This document shows, one piece after another, positions 49,238 through 57,982 of a DNA stretch of 64,000 bases (the first letter of the stretch is position 1; each line of letters opens with the position of its first letter). Below the pieces are notes generated by a model, which made no database searches, was not told where the DNA came from, and saw only the letters and a program-made list of their open reading frames with translations. The stretch comes from Ancylobacter aquaticus. GTDB lineage: Bacteria > Pseudomonadota > Alphaproteobacteria > Rhizobiales > Xanthobacteraceae. The position numbers were made by a program, and so were the translations under genes. The DNA is taken from contig NZ_SMFY01000001.1 of NCBI RefSeq assembly GCF_004339465.1, positions 1,426,001-1,490,000 of the forward strand, in the 5' to 3' direction.

Positions 49238-50635
49238 CTACTCCGCCAACGCCGCCAGGATGCGGACCCAGCTGCGAATGCCCTTGTGGAAAGAGGTGAG
49301 GTCGTATTTCTCGTTCGGCGAGTGGATGCGGTCATCGTCGAGCGCGAAGCCCACCAGCAGCGTGTCCTGTCCCAGAACCTTCTTGAACTGGCCGACGACG
49401 GGGATGGAGCCGCCTTCGCCATAGGTGACGGCCGGGGCGCCCCATTCATCGCCGAGTGCGGCGGCGGCCTTGGCCAGCAGCGGGTTGTCATGCGCCACGG
49501 CGACCGCGCGGTTGCCTTCGCCGCTGAGGAACTCCACCGTGCAGTCGGCCGGCAGCTTTGAGCGGATATAGGCGCGCACCACGTCGCGCACATGCGCCGG
49601 GTCCTGGTCCGCCACGAGGCGGCAGGTGATCTTGGCGGTGGCGATGGAGGGGATGACCGTCTTGGCGCCTTCGCCGATATAGCCGCCCCACAGGCCGTTG
49701 ACCTCGAAGGTCGGGCGGGTCGACACCATCTCGATCAGCAGCCGGTCCTTTTCGCCGATAGGAGCGGACAGTCCGACAGGGCCGAGGAAATTCTCTGCCG
49801 TCAGGTCGAGCGTGGACCAGGAGTGCTTCACATGGTCCGGCGGCTCGACGACGCCGTCATAGAAGCCGGGGATGGTGATGCGCCCGTCCGGCCCGTGGAT
49901 GCCGCCGATGATCTTCGAGATCACGTGAAGCGGGTTGGCCGCGGCCCCGCCATAATAGCCGGAATGCAGGTCGCGATCGGCGCCGCGCACGATGAACTCG
50001 TCATGCATCAGGCCGCGCAGCGAGAGGATGATGGCAGGGGTCTGCGCATCCCACATGCCGGTGTCGCAGACCAGTGCGAGATCGGCCTTCAGCTCATCCT
50101 TATGCGCTTCAAGGAACGGGCCGATATTGGCCGAGCCGCTCTCCTCCTCGCCCTCGACAATGATCGCCACTTCTACGGGCAGGCTTCCCGTGGTGCGAAT
50201 ATAGGCGCGGCAGGCCTCGACGAAGGTCATCACCTGGCCTTTGTCGTCCGATGAGCCGCGGGCGACGATGCGCTTCACCCCTTCCGCATTCTCGACGATG
50301 CGCGGCTCGAAGGGCGGGCTGTCCCACAGGTCGAGCGGATCGACCGGCTGCACGTCGTAGTGGCCGTAGAACATGACCCGCCGCGCCGCCGTCCCGGACG
50401 AGGTGCCGGTGACGATGGGGTGGCCGGCCGTGTCGTTGAGCTTTGCCGTCAGGCCAAGCGAAGCGAGATCGTCCGCCAGCCACTGTCCGGCGCGCCGGCA
50501 CTCGACGGCATAAGCGCGATCGGTCGAGATAGAGGGGATGCGCAGAAAGGCGAAGAGACGCTCGATCGAAGAGTCGAGGTCTGAATCGACTGTGGCGAGT
50601 ACGCGGTCGAGATCTGCCTTAACGAGAGCGGCCAT
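49238..50635 (-). CDS. M20-family metallopeptidase (dipeptidase-like)
   Basis: This 465-residue protein has M20 zinc-site motifs: VMFYGHYDVQPVDP, the ARGSSDDKGQVMTFVEA segment, IIVEGEEESGSANIG (with the catalytic Glu pair) and LVCDTGMWD. A lid domain lies in the middle and a final His is in AVTYGEGGSIPV-like context. It is close to carnosinase-type dipeptidases with broad specificity. It forms an operon with the aminotransferase. Confidence 0.92.
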   Translation of the reverse strand: MAALVKADLDRVLATVDSDLDSSIERLFAFLRIPSISTDRAYAVECRRAGQWLADDLASLGLTAKLNDTAGHPIVTGTSSGTAARRVMFYGHYDVQPVDPLDLWDSPPFEPRIVENAEGVKRIVARGSSDDKGQVMTFVEACRAYIRTTGSLPVEVAIIVEGEEESGSANIGPFLEAHKDELKADLALVCDTGMWDAQTPAIILSLRGLMHDEFIVRGADRDLHSGYYGGAAANPLHVISKIIGGIHGPDGRITIPGFYDGVVEPPDHVKHSWSTLDLTAENFLGPVGLSAPIGEKDRLLIEMVSTRPTFEVNGLWGGYIGEGAKTVIPSIATAKITCRLVADQDPAHVRDVVRAYIRSKLPADCTVEFLSGEGNRAVAVAHDNPLLAKAAAALGDEWGAPAVTYGEGGSIPVVGQFKKVLGQDTLLVGFALDDDRIHSPNEKYDLTSFHKGIRSWVRILAALAE

Positions 50636-50671
50636 GCCGGGTCCTTGTCGTTTCTGGAGGCCTTATTTGCC

Positions 50672-50755
50672 CCATCCCCGGGTTTGAGCCGGGGATCCAG
50701 ACACCTTGCGCCTCGGTCAAGGACTGGGTGGCCGGGTCAAGCCCGGCCATGCGGG
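50672..50755. repeat. Palindromic intergenic repeat, two modules
   Basis: First module CCATCCCCGGGTTTGAGCCG and following bases; second module GGTGGCCGGGTCAAGCCCGG and following bases. The pair has the same order and spacing type as the repeat at 301-391. Confidence 0.7.
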
Positions 50756-50767
50756 TGTGCGGGGAGC

Positions 50768-52297
50768 CTACCGTCGGCGGGCGCCGCCCAGAACGTTGCG
50801 CAGAATGGCCCTCGTCACTTCATTGGTGACTTGCCGCGTCACCTGATTGACCATTCTCTCGCCCACGCTCATGCCGCCGCGCGGGCCGCGCCGGAAAATT
50901 CCGCCAAGCGTGTCGGACAGCCACCCGCCGCTGGTGGCGCCGGCCTCGGTGGGAGCGGGGGGCTCTCCGGCGGGCGGCGCCGGTGCGGCACTTTCTTCCG
51001 CCCGCTTGGCAAGCATCTCGAACGCGGATTCGCGGTCCAGCGTCTCGTCATAGGCATGGCGCACCGGGCTCTGAGCGAGGGCGACCTTGCGCATCTCCGG
51101 GGTAATCGGGCCGACGCGGGCGGCCGGCGGGGCGATGAGCGTGCGCTCGACCATGGAAGGGGTACCGTTGCCCTCCAGCATCGAGACCAGCGCCTCGCCC
51201 TTGCCAAGCTCGGTGATGACCTGCGCCGTGTTCAGCTTCGGGTTCGGGCGGAAGGTGTCGGCCGCCGCCTTCACCGCCTTCTGGTCGCGCGGGGTGAAGG
51301 CGCGCAGCGCGTGCTGCACCCGGTTGCCGAGCTGGGACAGCACGCTCTCCGGCACGTCGAGCGGGTTCTGGGTGACGAAATACACCCCGACTCCCTTGGA
51401 GCGGATCAGGCGCACCACCTGCTCGATCTTCTGCAGCAACGCCTTCGGCGCCTCGTCGAACAGCAGATGCGCTTCGTCGAAGAAGAACACGATCTTCGGC
51501 TTGTCCGGGTCGCCGACCTCGGGAAGCTCCTCGAACAGTTCGGACAGCAGCCAGAGCAGGAAGGAGGCATAAAGCCGGGGCGAGCCCATCAGCTTGTCGG
51601 CGGCCAGCAGCGATATGGTGCCGTAGCCCGAGCGCGGATCGACGCGCATGAGGTCGGTGATCTTCAGTGCCGGCTCGCCAAAGAACTTGTCGGCGCCCTG
51701 GTTCTCAAGTACCAGCAACGCGCGCTGGATAGCGCCGACCGTGGCGGGCGAGACATTGCCATAGGTGGTGGTGAGCTTTGCGGCATTCTCCGCCACGAAG
51801 GCGAGCATCGCGCGCAGATCCTTCAGGTCTAGCAGCAGTAGGCCCTGCTCGTCGGCGAGGCGGAAGACGACGTTGAGCACGCCCTCCTGTACGTCGTTCA
51901 GGTCCATCAGCCGGGCCAGCAGCAGAGGCCCCATTTCCGAGACGGTGGCGCGGACCGGATGGCCCTGCTCGCCGAACAGGTCCCAGAATATCACCGGGAA
52001 TTCGTCAGGGACGTAGTCGATGCCGATCTCGGCGCAGCGCTTGACGATCCAGTCCTGCCCCTCGCCGGGCATGGCGACGCCGGAGAGGTCGCCCTTGATG
52101 TCGGCGGCAAAAACCGGCACGCCGGCGCGGGAGAAGCCTTCGGCCAGCGTCTGCAACGTCACGGTCTTGCCGGTGCCGGTGGCGCCGGTGGCGAGGCCGT
52201 GGCGGTTGGCGAGCTTGAGGGTGAGGTGTTCGGGCTTGCCGCCGTCGCTTGAGGGGCTTAGCCCGACGAAAATACTGCCGTCGGTGTCACCGGACAT
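50768..52297 (-). CDS. HerA/YjgR-like ATPase (DUF853)
   Basis: This 509-residue P-loop ATPase opens LTLKLANRHGLATGATGTGK (Walker A at 38-45) and shows KIVFFFDEAHLLFDEAPKAL as Walker B, with a late Arg finger region in LGNRVQHALRAFTPRDQKAV. This fits the HerA-like DUF853 group, whose role is not settled. The carboxy end carries a Pro/Ala-rich linker and a basic tail with TRQVTNEVTRAILRNVLGG. Confidence 0.9.
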   Translation of the reverse strand: MSGDTDGSIFVGLSPSSDGGKPEHLTLKLANRHGLATGATGTGKTVTLQTLAEGFSRAGVPVFAADIKGDLSGVAMPGEGQDWIVKRCAEIGIDYVPDEFPVIFWDLFGEQGHPVRATVSEMGPLLLARLMDLNDVQEGVLNVVFRLADEQGLLLLDLKDLRAMLAFVAENAAKLTTTYGNVSPATVGAIQRALLVLENQGADKFFGEPALKITDLMRVDPRSGYGTISLLAADKLMGSPRLYASFLLWLLSELFEELPEVGDPDKPKIVFFFDEAHLLFDEAPKALLQKIEQVVRLIRSKGVGVYFVTQNPLDVPESVLSQLGNRVQHALRAFTPRDQKAVKAAADTFRPNPKLNTAQVITELGKGEALVSMLEGNGTPSMVERTLIAPPAARVGPITPEMRKVALAQSPVRHAYDETLDRESAFEMLAKRAEESAAPAPPAGEPPAPTEAGATSGGWLSDTLGGIFRRGPRGGMSVGERMVNQVTRQVTNEVTRAILRNVLGGARRR

Positions 52298-52438
52298 GGC
52301 CGTCTCCTGCGCACGCTCGCGTTGCCTCCTTTAGAGCGCAGGCGGGGTGCGAGGTCAAAAAGTGTTTCTCGCTAGAGAGTCGCTTGCGTTCCGCGTGGCG
52401 GCGGGCGATCTGGGAGGCAAGATACCAACGCCGGGAAC

Positions 52439-53284
52439 ATGATGGCCTCTCTTATCCCGCCTATCCAGCGCATCTTCGATGCGCGCGGCCGCCGGCTCGA
52501 CTATGCCGGCCGCACCCTGGTGATGGGCATTCTCAACGTGACGCCGGATTCCTTCTCCGATGGCGGGCGCAGCGCCGCGCTGGACGACGCATTGGCCAAT
52601 GCCCGCCGGCTGGTGGCGGAGGGTGCGGATATTCTCGACATTGGCGGCGAATCCACCCGCCCCGGCCATATTCCGGTGCCGGCCGAGGAAGAACTGCGCC
52701 GGGTGTTGCCGGCGGTGGAGGCGCTGGCCGGCCTGCCGGTACCACTCTCCGTCGACACCCAGAAGGCGGCGGTGGCCGAGGCGGCGCTGAAGGCGGGCGC
52801 GAGCATCGTCAACGACATTTGGGGGCTGATGGGCGACCCTGACATGGCGCGGGTAGCGGCGGCGTATGACGCCGGCGTGGTGGCGATGCACAACCGGGCG
52901 CGGGTCGAACCGGAGGTCGATATCGTCGCCGACATCCTCGCCTTCTTCGAGCAGTCGCTGGAGCGGGCAGCGCGCGCCGGCATCCGCCCCGAGCGCATCA
53001 GCCTCGATCCCGGCATCGGCTTCGGCAAGACCTTCGAGCAGAACCTCAAGGCGCTGGCCTCGCTGGAGCACTTCGGCCGCCTCGGCTTTCCGATCCTGCT
53101 CGGCACCTCGCGCAAATCGCTGATCGGCAAGGTGATCGAGGCGACGCCGGCGGAGCGGCTGCCGGGAACCATCGCCTCCAACGTGATCGGCATCCTGGCC
53201 GGCTGCGCGATCATCCGCGTGCACGATGTGGCCGCCCATGTGCAAGCGGCGCGGGTGACGGAGGCGATCCGCCATGCCTCCTAA
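52439..53284 (+). CDS. folP: Dihydropteroate synthase
   Basis: This 281-residue protein condenses pterin pyrophosphate with p-aminobenzoate. Signatures are MGILNVTPDSFSDGG (about 24-38), DIGGESTRPGHIPV, a SVDTQKAAVAEAAL barrel strand and SLDPGIGFGKTFEQN. It overlaps folK by 11 bases. Confidence 0.96.
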   Translation: MMASLIPPIQRIFDARGRRLDYAGRTLVMGILNVTPDSFSDGGRSAALDDALANARRLVAEGADILDIGGESTRPGHIPVPAEEELRRVLPAVEALAGLPVPLSVDTQKAAVAEAALKAGASIVNDIWGLMGDPDMARVAAAYDAGVVAMHNRARVEPEVDIVADILAFFEQSLERAARAGIRPERISLDPGIGFGKTFEQNLKALASLEHFGRLGFPILLGTSRKSLIGKVIEATPAERLPGTIASNVIGILAGCAIIRVHDVAAHVQAARVTEAIRHAS

Positions 53285-53825
53285 GCTGCCCCCCGAATTC
53301 TTTGTCCGCCGGCCGCGAACGGTCGAGAAACGCCTCGCCTATCTCTGCCTCGGTTCCAATCTCGGTGACCGTGCCGGCACCATGGCGAAGGCGGTGGGGC
53401 TGATCGCCCGCTCGGGGCTGAAGATCGTCGCCCGCTCCTCGCTCTACGAGACCCCGCCCTGGGGGCCGGTGCCGCAGGGGCCTTATCTCAACATGGTGGT
53501 GGCGGTGGAGACCGAGCTCTCGGCGCGCGAGCTACTGCACATGCTGCTCGGCGTCGAGCACGCGTTCGGGCGCGACCGCACCCGCGAGGTGCGCTTCGGG
53601 CCGCGCACCATCGACATCGACATTTTGCTCTATGGCGACGAGGTGGTCGCCGAGCCGGACCTCGAAATCCCGCATCCGCGCATGATGGAGCGGGCGTTCG
53701 CGCTGATTCCGCTGAGCGAGCTGGCGCCTGATCTCATGATCGAAGGCGTCGCGGTGACGGCGGCGCTGGCGGGGCTCGACCGCAGCGGCATCGTGAAGGT
53801 GGATTCGCGGCCGGTCAGCGACTGA
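53274..53825 (+). CDS. folK: 2-amino-4-hydroxy-6-hydroxymethyldihydropteridine pyrophosphokinase
   Basis: This 183-residue HPPK shows AYLCLGSNLGDRAGTMAKAV, SSLYETPPWGP and RFGPRTIDIDILLYG (metal-binding Asp pair) followed by EIPHPRMMERAFAL. It makes the substrate for FolP. A basic 20-residue amino extension precedes the conserved start. The two genes overlap; folB, which often lies between them in this order, is absent. Confidence 0.95.
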   Translation: MPPKLPPEFFVRRPRTVEKRLAYLCLGSNLGDRAGTMAKAVGLIARSGLKIVARSSLYETPPWGPVPQGPYLNMVVAVETELSARELLHMLLGVEHAFGRDRTREVRFGPRTIDIDILLYGDEVVAEPDLEIPHPRMMERAFALIPLSELAPDLMIEGVAVTAALAGLDRSGIVKVDSRPVSD

Positions 53826-53904
53826 CGGGCGACGCGCGAAGGGCGACGGATCGCTCCGCCGCCCGCTCGTTCGTCGCGCCTTGGGAAATGGGGGAGGGTG
53901 CCGT

Positions 53905-54288
53905 TTAACGGCACACCTCGACATCGCGGTAATAGGGCTGGCCCCAGCTGTTGTAGAGCGTGCGCGTCTCCATCCAGCAGCTCGGGCGGTAATAATTGTT
54001 GGCGGCGCCGGCGGCGATCGCACCGACGGCGAGGCCGCCAATGATGCCGGCGGCGACGGCGGCGCCGTTATTGTTGCGACGCGGGCCGTAATAATAGCCC
54101 GGGCCACCCCAGCCGGGACCGCGCCAGCCCGGGCCGGGGCCAGGACGACCCCAGCCGGGGCCGCCGCCCCCATGGCCGCGCCAGCCCGGGCCACGCCAGC
54201 CATCGGCGGAGGCGGGAACGGCGGAGAGAAGAGTGGCGCCCGCGAGAGCGAGCGCGGCGAGCTTGCTAGCTTTGGTGAAGCGGATCAT
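53905..54288 (-). CDS. Exported Gly/Trp/Pro-rich small protein
   Basis: This 127-residue protein has a signal peptide (LAALALAGATLLSAVPASA), a Gly-Pro-Trp-Arg repeat region, a glycine-zipper-like segment (AAVAAGIIGGLAVGAIAAGA) and a carboxy part with two Cys (PSCWMETRTLYN ... DVEVCR). Such proteins are common and variable in Hyphomicrobiales and probably sit in the cell envelope. Function unknown. Confidence 0.75.
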   Translation of the reverse strand: MIRFTKASKLAALALAGATLLSAVPASADGWRGPGWRGHGGGGPGWGRPGPGPGWRGPGWGGPGYYYGPRRNNNGAAVAAGIIGGLAVGAIAAGAANNYYRPSCWMETRTLYNSWGQPYYRDVEVCR

Positions 54289-54375
54289 GGCGTAATCCTC
54301 GGATGGATCTGCGGGTCGCTCGGGCCGGGCGGCCTCTGATGAACCCACACTAGCCGCGCCTTGCCGAACCTAATC

Positions 54376-54411
54376 TGAACCCGCTGTTGCAAAAGGTTCA
54401 TCAAACTGAAC
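54376..54411. promoter_or_regulatory. Palindrome GTTCA-N6-TGAAC in a divergent promoter region
   Basis: A perfect inverted pair GTTCA / TGAAC with 6 bases between lies at 54396-54411, and a further TGAAC at 54376-54380 precedes it. The site is between the Gly-rich exported protein gene and the transporter gene and may be an operator for either. Confidence 0.4.
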
Positions 54412-54467
54412 GCATTCCATTGCGCGCGTTCATCAGCCATTCATTCGCGACACGTGGGAGCCAGGCT

Positions 54468-55457
54468 TTGCCCGACTACGACAAGGAAGGTCTCGTTTCC
54501 GCCTGGACCTTCGACGGCAATGGCGGGGCGCGGCGGATCGGCTGGGAGGAAATCGGACAGGGCGTCCCGGCGGGCGAGCGCTTCCAGTGGATCAACCTCC
54601 AGCAGATGGACCATCGCCACGGCCACGGGACCTGGCTCGACGACCAGAGCGGCATTGATCCCTCCATCCTCGAATCGCTGGTGGCGGCGGAAACGCGCCC
54701 GCGCTGCGCGCTGTTCGAGAATGGCGCGTTCCTCAATCTGCGCGGCATCAACCTGATGCCCTATTCGCTGCCCGACGAGATGCACTCCATCCGCTTCTGG
54801 GTGGAGCCGCACCGCATCGTCTCGGTGCGCCGGCGGGCGCTGTCGGCGGTGGGCGATTTCGAGGATGCGATCCAGCGCGGGCGGGCGCCGCGCACGCCGG
54901 GGGAGTTCGTCGCGGACCTCTCCATGCGGCTGGTCGACCGCATGGACACGGTGATCACCGCTCTGGCCGAGCAGGCGGACGAGCTTGAGGAACAGGTGCT
55001 GAGCGCCACGCTGTCTAATCTGAGCCCGAAGGTTTCCGAGGTGCGGCGCGTCGCCATCATCCTGCGCCGCTACATCGCCCCGCAGCGCGAGGCCCTGAAC
55101 CATTTCTCGCTGGAAGACGCCGAATGGCTCTCCCCGCGCGACCGCAACCGGCTGCGCGAGGCGGCCGACCGGGTGACGCGGTTCGCCGAGGAACTGGATT
55201 CCGTGCGCGACCGTGCGGCCGTGATCTACGACCAGATGGTGGAACGGCGGGCGGAACAGATGAACCGCTCCATGCTGGTGCTGGCGGCCGTGACGGTGAT
55301 TTTCGCGCCGCTGACGCTGATCACCGGGCTGATGGGCATGAATGTGGAAGGCATTCCCGGCTCGCAGGACCCGAACGGCTTCTGGGCCGTGACCATCCTC
55401 GCCGGCCTGCTCGGAATCGGGCTGGTGACGTTGCTGCGGAAGATACGCTGGCTGTAG
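54468..55457 (+). CDS. ZntB/CorA-type divalent metal transporter
   Basis: This protein of about 329 residues has a large cytosolic amino-terminal domain and two carboxy-terminal membrane helices with the GMN signature in LITGLMGMNVEGIPGSQDP. The missing long acidic loop of CorA and the GIPG continuation fit ZntB-type zinc transporters. TTG at 54468 is preferred: GGGAG lies 8 bases upstream and the family sequence begins here. Confidence 0.87.
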   Translation: MPDYDKEGLVSAWTFDGNGGARRIGWEEIGQGVPAGERFQWINLQQMDHRHGHGTWLDDQSGIDPSILESLVAAETRPRCALFENGAFLNLRGINLMPYSLPDEMHSIRFWVEPHRIVSVRRRALSAVGDFEDAIQRGRAPRTPGEFVADLSMRLVDRMDTVITALAEQADELEEQVLSATLSNLSPKVSEVRRVAIILRRYIAPQREALNHFSLEDAEWLSPRDRNRLREAADRVTRFAEELDSVRDRAAVIYDQMVERRAEQMNRSMLVLAAVTVIFAPLTLITGLMGMNVEGIPGSQDPNGFWAVTILAGLLGIGLVTLLRKIRWL

Positions 55458-55541
55458 GGCGCCCCTTTCCCTCGCCACGCCGGCGCATACATTGACGGGA
55501 TGCCGGCCGCGACATTTCGTCGGCCGCGGGAGGGAAGTGCC

Positions 55542-55916
55542 ATGCGCGGGAAAGCGATTGCGTCGGCGGCGGTGTTTGCCGGTTTCATGCTGGGGGCGGC
55601 CGGCGGCGCGGCCGAGGCCTATGAATTCACCGGGACGTTTGCCGGCGGCGACTGCCGAAAGATGGCGGCGGCGACCCCGCCGGGGCAACTCTGGTACGGG
55701 CATTTCACCGGCCGCCGCCAGTCGCCGTGGAACGTCGATTTCATCGAGGGCCGTACCGCCGACGGGTGTTTCCGCAGCAAGGCCGAATGCGACAACTGGC
55801 TCTACCAGTGGCGCTCGGCCTGGCAGCTGAATTTCTGGAACGACTATTGCGTGAAGGGCTGGCCGCCCAAGGCCCGCCCGGCCGGGCCGCGCACGCAGGT
55901 GCCCTTCGGGCAGTAG
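55542..55916 (+). CDS. Exported Trp-rich hypothetical protein
   Basis: This 124-residue protein has a signal peptide (FAGFMLGAAGGAAEA) and a small mature domain with four Cys (GGDCRKM, DGCFRSKAECDNW, DYCVKGW) that could form two disulfides, plus many Trp. GGGAGGGAAG precedes the ATG. The family is not recognised. Confidence 0.6.
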   Translation: MRGKAIASAAVFAGFMLGAAGGAAEAYEFTGTFAGGDCRKMAAATPPGQLWYGHFTGRRQSPWNVDFIEGRTADGCFRSKAECDNWLYQWRSAWQLNFWNDYCVKGWPPKARPAGPRTQVPFGQ

Positions 55917-55954
55917 GGCGAGTGCCGAGCGGGCAGCCGGGCGAGCCTGCTCAT

Positions 55955-55995
55955 GAAAAAGGGCGCCGTCGACCCGCGACGGCGCCCGATTTTTC
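55955..55995. terminator. Bidirectional intrinsic terminator
   Basis: An 11-bp stem (GGGCGCCGTCG / CGACGGCGCCC) with a 5-base loop has AAAAA before and ATTTTT after, so it can end both the rightward hypothetical gene and the leftward superoxide dismutase gene. Confidence 0.88.
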
Positions 55996-56008
55996 GCGTG
56001 AGAACCGC

Positions 56009-56605
56009 TCAGACGGCCTTGGAATAGAGCTCGGCGACGTAGTCCCAGTTCACCAGGTTTTCGACGAACGCCTTGAGATAGTCGGGGCGACGGTTGCGGT
56101 AGTCGATGTAATAGGAGTGCTCCCACACGTCGCAGCCGAGGATCGGGGTGGCACCGTGGACCAGCGGGCTCTCGCCATTGGCGGTCTTCATGACGACGAT
56201 CTTGCCGTCCTTGACCGCCAGCCAGTTCCAGCCCGAGCCGAACTGGGTCACGCCGGCCTGGATGAAGTCTTCCTTCATCTTCTCGACCGAGCCGAGGTCC
56301 GCGACGATCTTCTTCTCAAGCTCGCCGGGGATGGCGCCGCCGCCATTCGGCTTCATCCAGTTCCAGAAGTGGAGGTGATTGTAGTGCTGGCCGGCATTGT
56401 TGAACAGGCCGGCGTTCTTGCCGAAAGAGCCCTTGACGATCTCTTCCAGCGACTGGCCTTCCCACTCGGTGCCCTTCAGCAGGTTGTTGCCGTTGTTCAC
56501 ATAGGCGAGGTGGTGCTTGTCGTGGTGATATTCGAGCGTCTCGCGCGACATGTAGGGGGCGAGGGCGTCGTGGGAGTAGGGAAGCTCGGGAAGCGTGAAG
56601 GACAT
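56009..56605 (-). CDS. sodB: Superoxide dismutase, Fe/Mn family
   Basis: This 198-residue enzyme turns superoxide into peroxide and oxygen. Metal ligands are visible: His27 in LEYHHDKHH, His77 in QHYNHLHFW, and Asp and His in CDVWEHSYYIDYRNRRPDY. The sequence is of the alphaproteobacterial Fe/Mn type; the metal cannot be decided. The start at 56605 gives the normal length. Confidence 0.94.
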   Translation of the reverse strand: MSFTLPELPYSHDALAPYMSRETLEYHHDKHHLAYVNNGNNLLKGTEWEGQSLEEIVKGSFGKNAGLFNNAGQHYNHLHFWNWMKPNGGGAIPGELEKKIVADLGSVEKMKEDFIQAGVTQFGSGWNWLAVKDGKIVVMKTANGESPLVHGATPILGCDVWEHSYYIDYRNRRPDYLKAFVENLVNWDYVAELYSKAV

Positions 56606-56876
56606 GGAATCTGTCTCCGCAGAAATGAAATCCGGCCGCGCCGTGTCGGCGCCCCTCGCGGGTGCGCGGGCACCGTGAAAGGTCGGCACCGATTAGATAG
56701 GGCGCGACGGCGCGGGCGACAACCAAAAGCGTCGCGCGCGGCCGAATTCTTCCCCGTCCCCGCGCGCGCCGGCGGGCACGGGGACAATCGTCCTGCCCGC
56801 TTTCGCTAAAGCTGTACTGGACGTAAAGTCTCCTACAAGAAGGACCGACGGCGAATCGGTCCGGCGGAGTTTCTTC

Positions 56877-57893
56877 ATGGGTGCAGTAGTCATCGGAATC
56901 GGCGCGGCTCTGGTCGCGCTTGGCGTCGTCTTCGGCGTAATTGGGTTCGGTTCCGCGGAGACGACTTCCGGCGCGGGCCTGATGATGGTCGGAAGTACCG
57001 TTTTTGTCGGCGGATTTCTGATGCTCGCCCTCGGCTTCATTCTGCGGGTCTTGGGCGACATCGCCGAGAAGCTGGAAGGCGCGGTGCATTTCGAGGCGCT
57101 GGAGGACGAGCACCCTGCCGGGCGCGTGGAGGCCACCACGGCCGCCATCGCCGTCGAAGCCCTCGCTCCCGTCGCGTCGGCCTTCGAGGACGCACCCCCG
57201 GCACGCGCGCCGCAGGAACGGCCCCCGCTTGAAGAGGGGCGCGCCCCGCCGGCTTGGTTCGGCCGCCCGCGTGCCGGCGAGCCGCCGAGCGCAGGCGCTG
57301 CGGTGTTCGAGCCGGAGCGGACGTTCGCGCCGGAGCCGGAATTCGCGAATGAGCGAGAGTTCGAGCCCGAGCCGGCGTTTGCGCCCGAGCCGATGTTCGA
57401 GCCCGAGCCGGAGCCTGAGTTCGAGCCCTTGCCGCCCTTCCGTTCCCCGCTCGCCGAAGCCGCGCGCCTGGAGGGCAAGCGGGCCGAGCCTGTGCGGGCC
57501 GAGCCCCCGCGTCCCGATCTCCCGCGCCGCGAGCCGCCGGGCTTCGCGCGCCCCGCCGCTGGCGCGAGCCTGCCGGTGGAGCGGCCTGCGCCCACCCCCG
57601 TCGTCGTTGCCCCTGCCGACGAGGAGGCGAGGCAGCCGCATCCGCGCGACGAGTTCACGGACGAGCCGGATACGGCGCCTCCCGCCTTTCTGCGCGAGAC
57701 GGACCTGGTGACCGAGGAACCGTCGCCCGAGGAGCCTTCCATCACCGTGCTCAAGTCCGGCACCATCGGCGGCATGAGCTACACACTCTATTCCGATGGC
57801 TCGATCGAGGCCGACCTGCCGGACGGCATGCTGCGTTTCGCCTCGCTGCAGGAATTGCGCAGCCACGTCGCCGGCAGCGTCGCCCGCGACTGA
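56877..57893 (+). CDS. Membrane-anchored Glu/Pro-rich repeat protein
   Basis: This 338-residue protein has two amino-terminal membrane helices, then a long disordered region with repeats of the form FxPEPEFxxE (about 140-190, with variation), a Pro/Arg-rich stretch and a short folded carboxy end (GGMSYTLYSDGSIEADLPDG). The last segment resembles the end of other alphaproteobacterial membrane proteins of unknown role. It may work in envelope organisation; no evidence for a specific function. Confidence 0.7.
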   Translation: MGAVVIGIGAALVALGVVFGVIGFGSAETTSGAGLMMVGSTVFVGGFLMLALGFILRVLGDIAEKLEGAVHFEALEDEHPAGRVEATTAAIAVEALAPVASAFEDAPPARAPQERPPLEEGRAPPAWFGRPRAGEPPSAGAAVFEPERTFAPEPEFANEREFEPEPAFAPEPMFEPEPEPEFEPLPPFRSPLAEAARLEGKRAEPVRAEPPRPDLPRREPPGFARPAAGASLPVERPAPTPVVVAPADEEARQPHPRDEFTDEPDTAPPAFLRETDLVTEEPSPEEPSITVLKSGTIGGMSYTLYSDGSIEADLPDGMLRFASLQELRSHVAGSVARD

Positions 57894-57917
57894 GGCGGCC
57901 GCTGCCGCACCCAATGC

Positions 57918-57943
57918 AAAGGGCGCCCGAGGGCGCCCTTTTT
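57918..57943 (+). terminator. Rho-independent terminator
   Basis: AAGGGCGCCC / GGGCGCCCTT with a 2-base centre (effective small loop) and TTTTT follow the Glu/Pro-rich protein gene. Confidence 0.85.
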
Positions 57944-57982
57944 CATGAATGCGGCATTCCTGCGTGTGCGGGCCGGCGCCTG

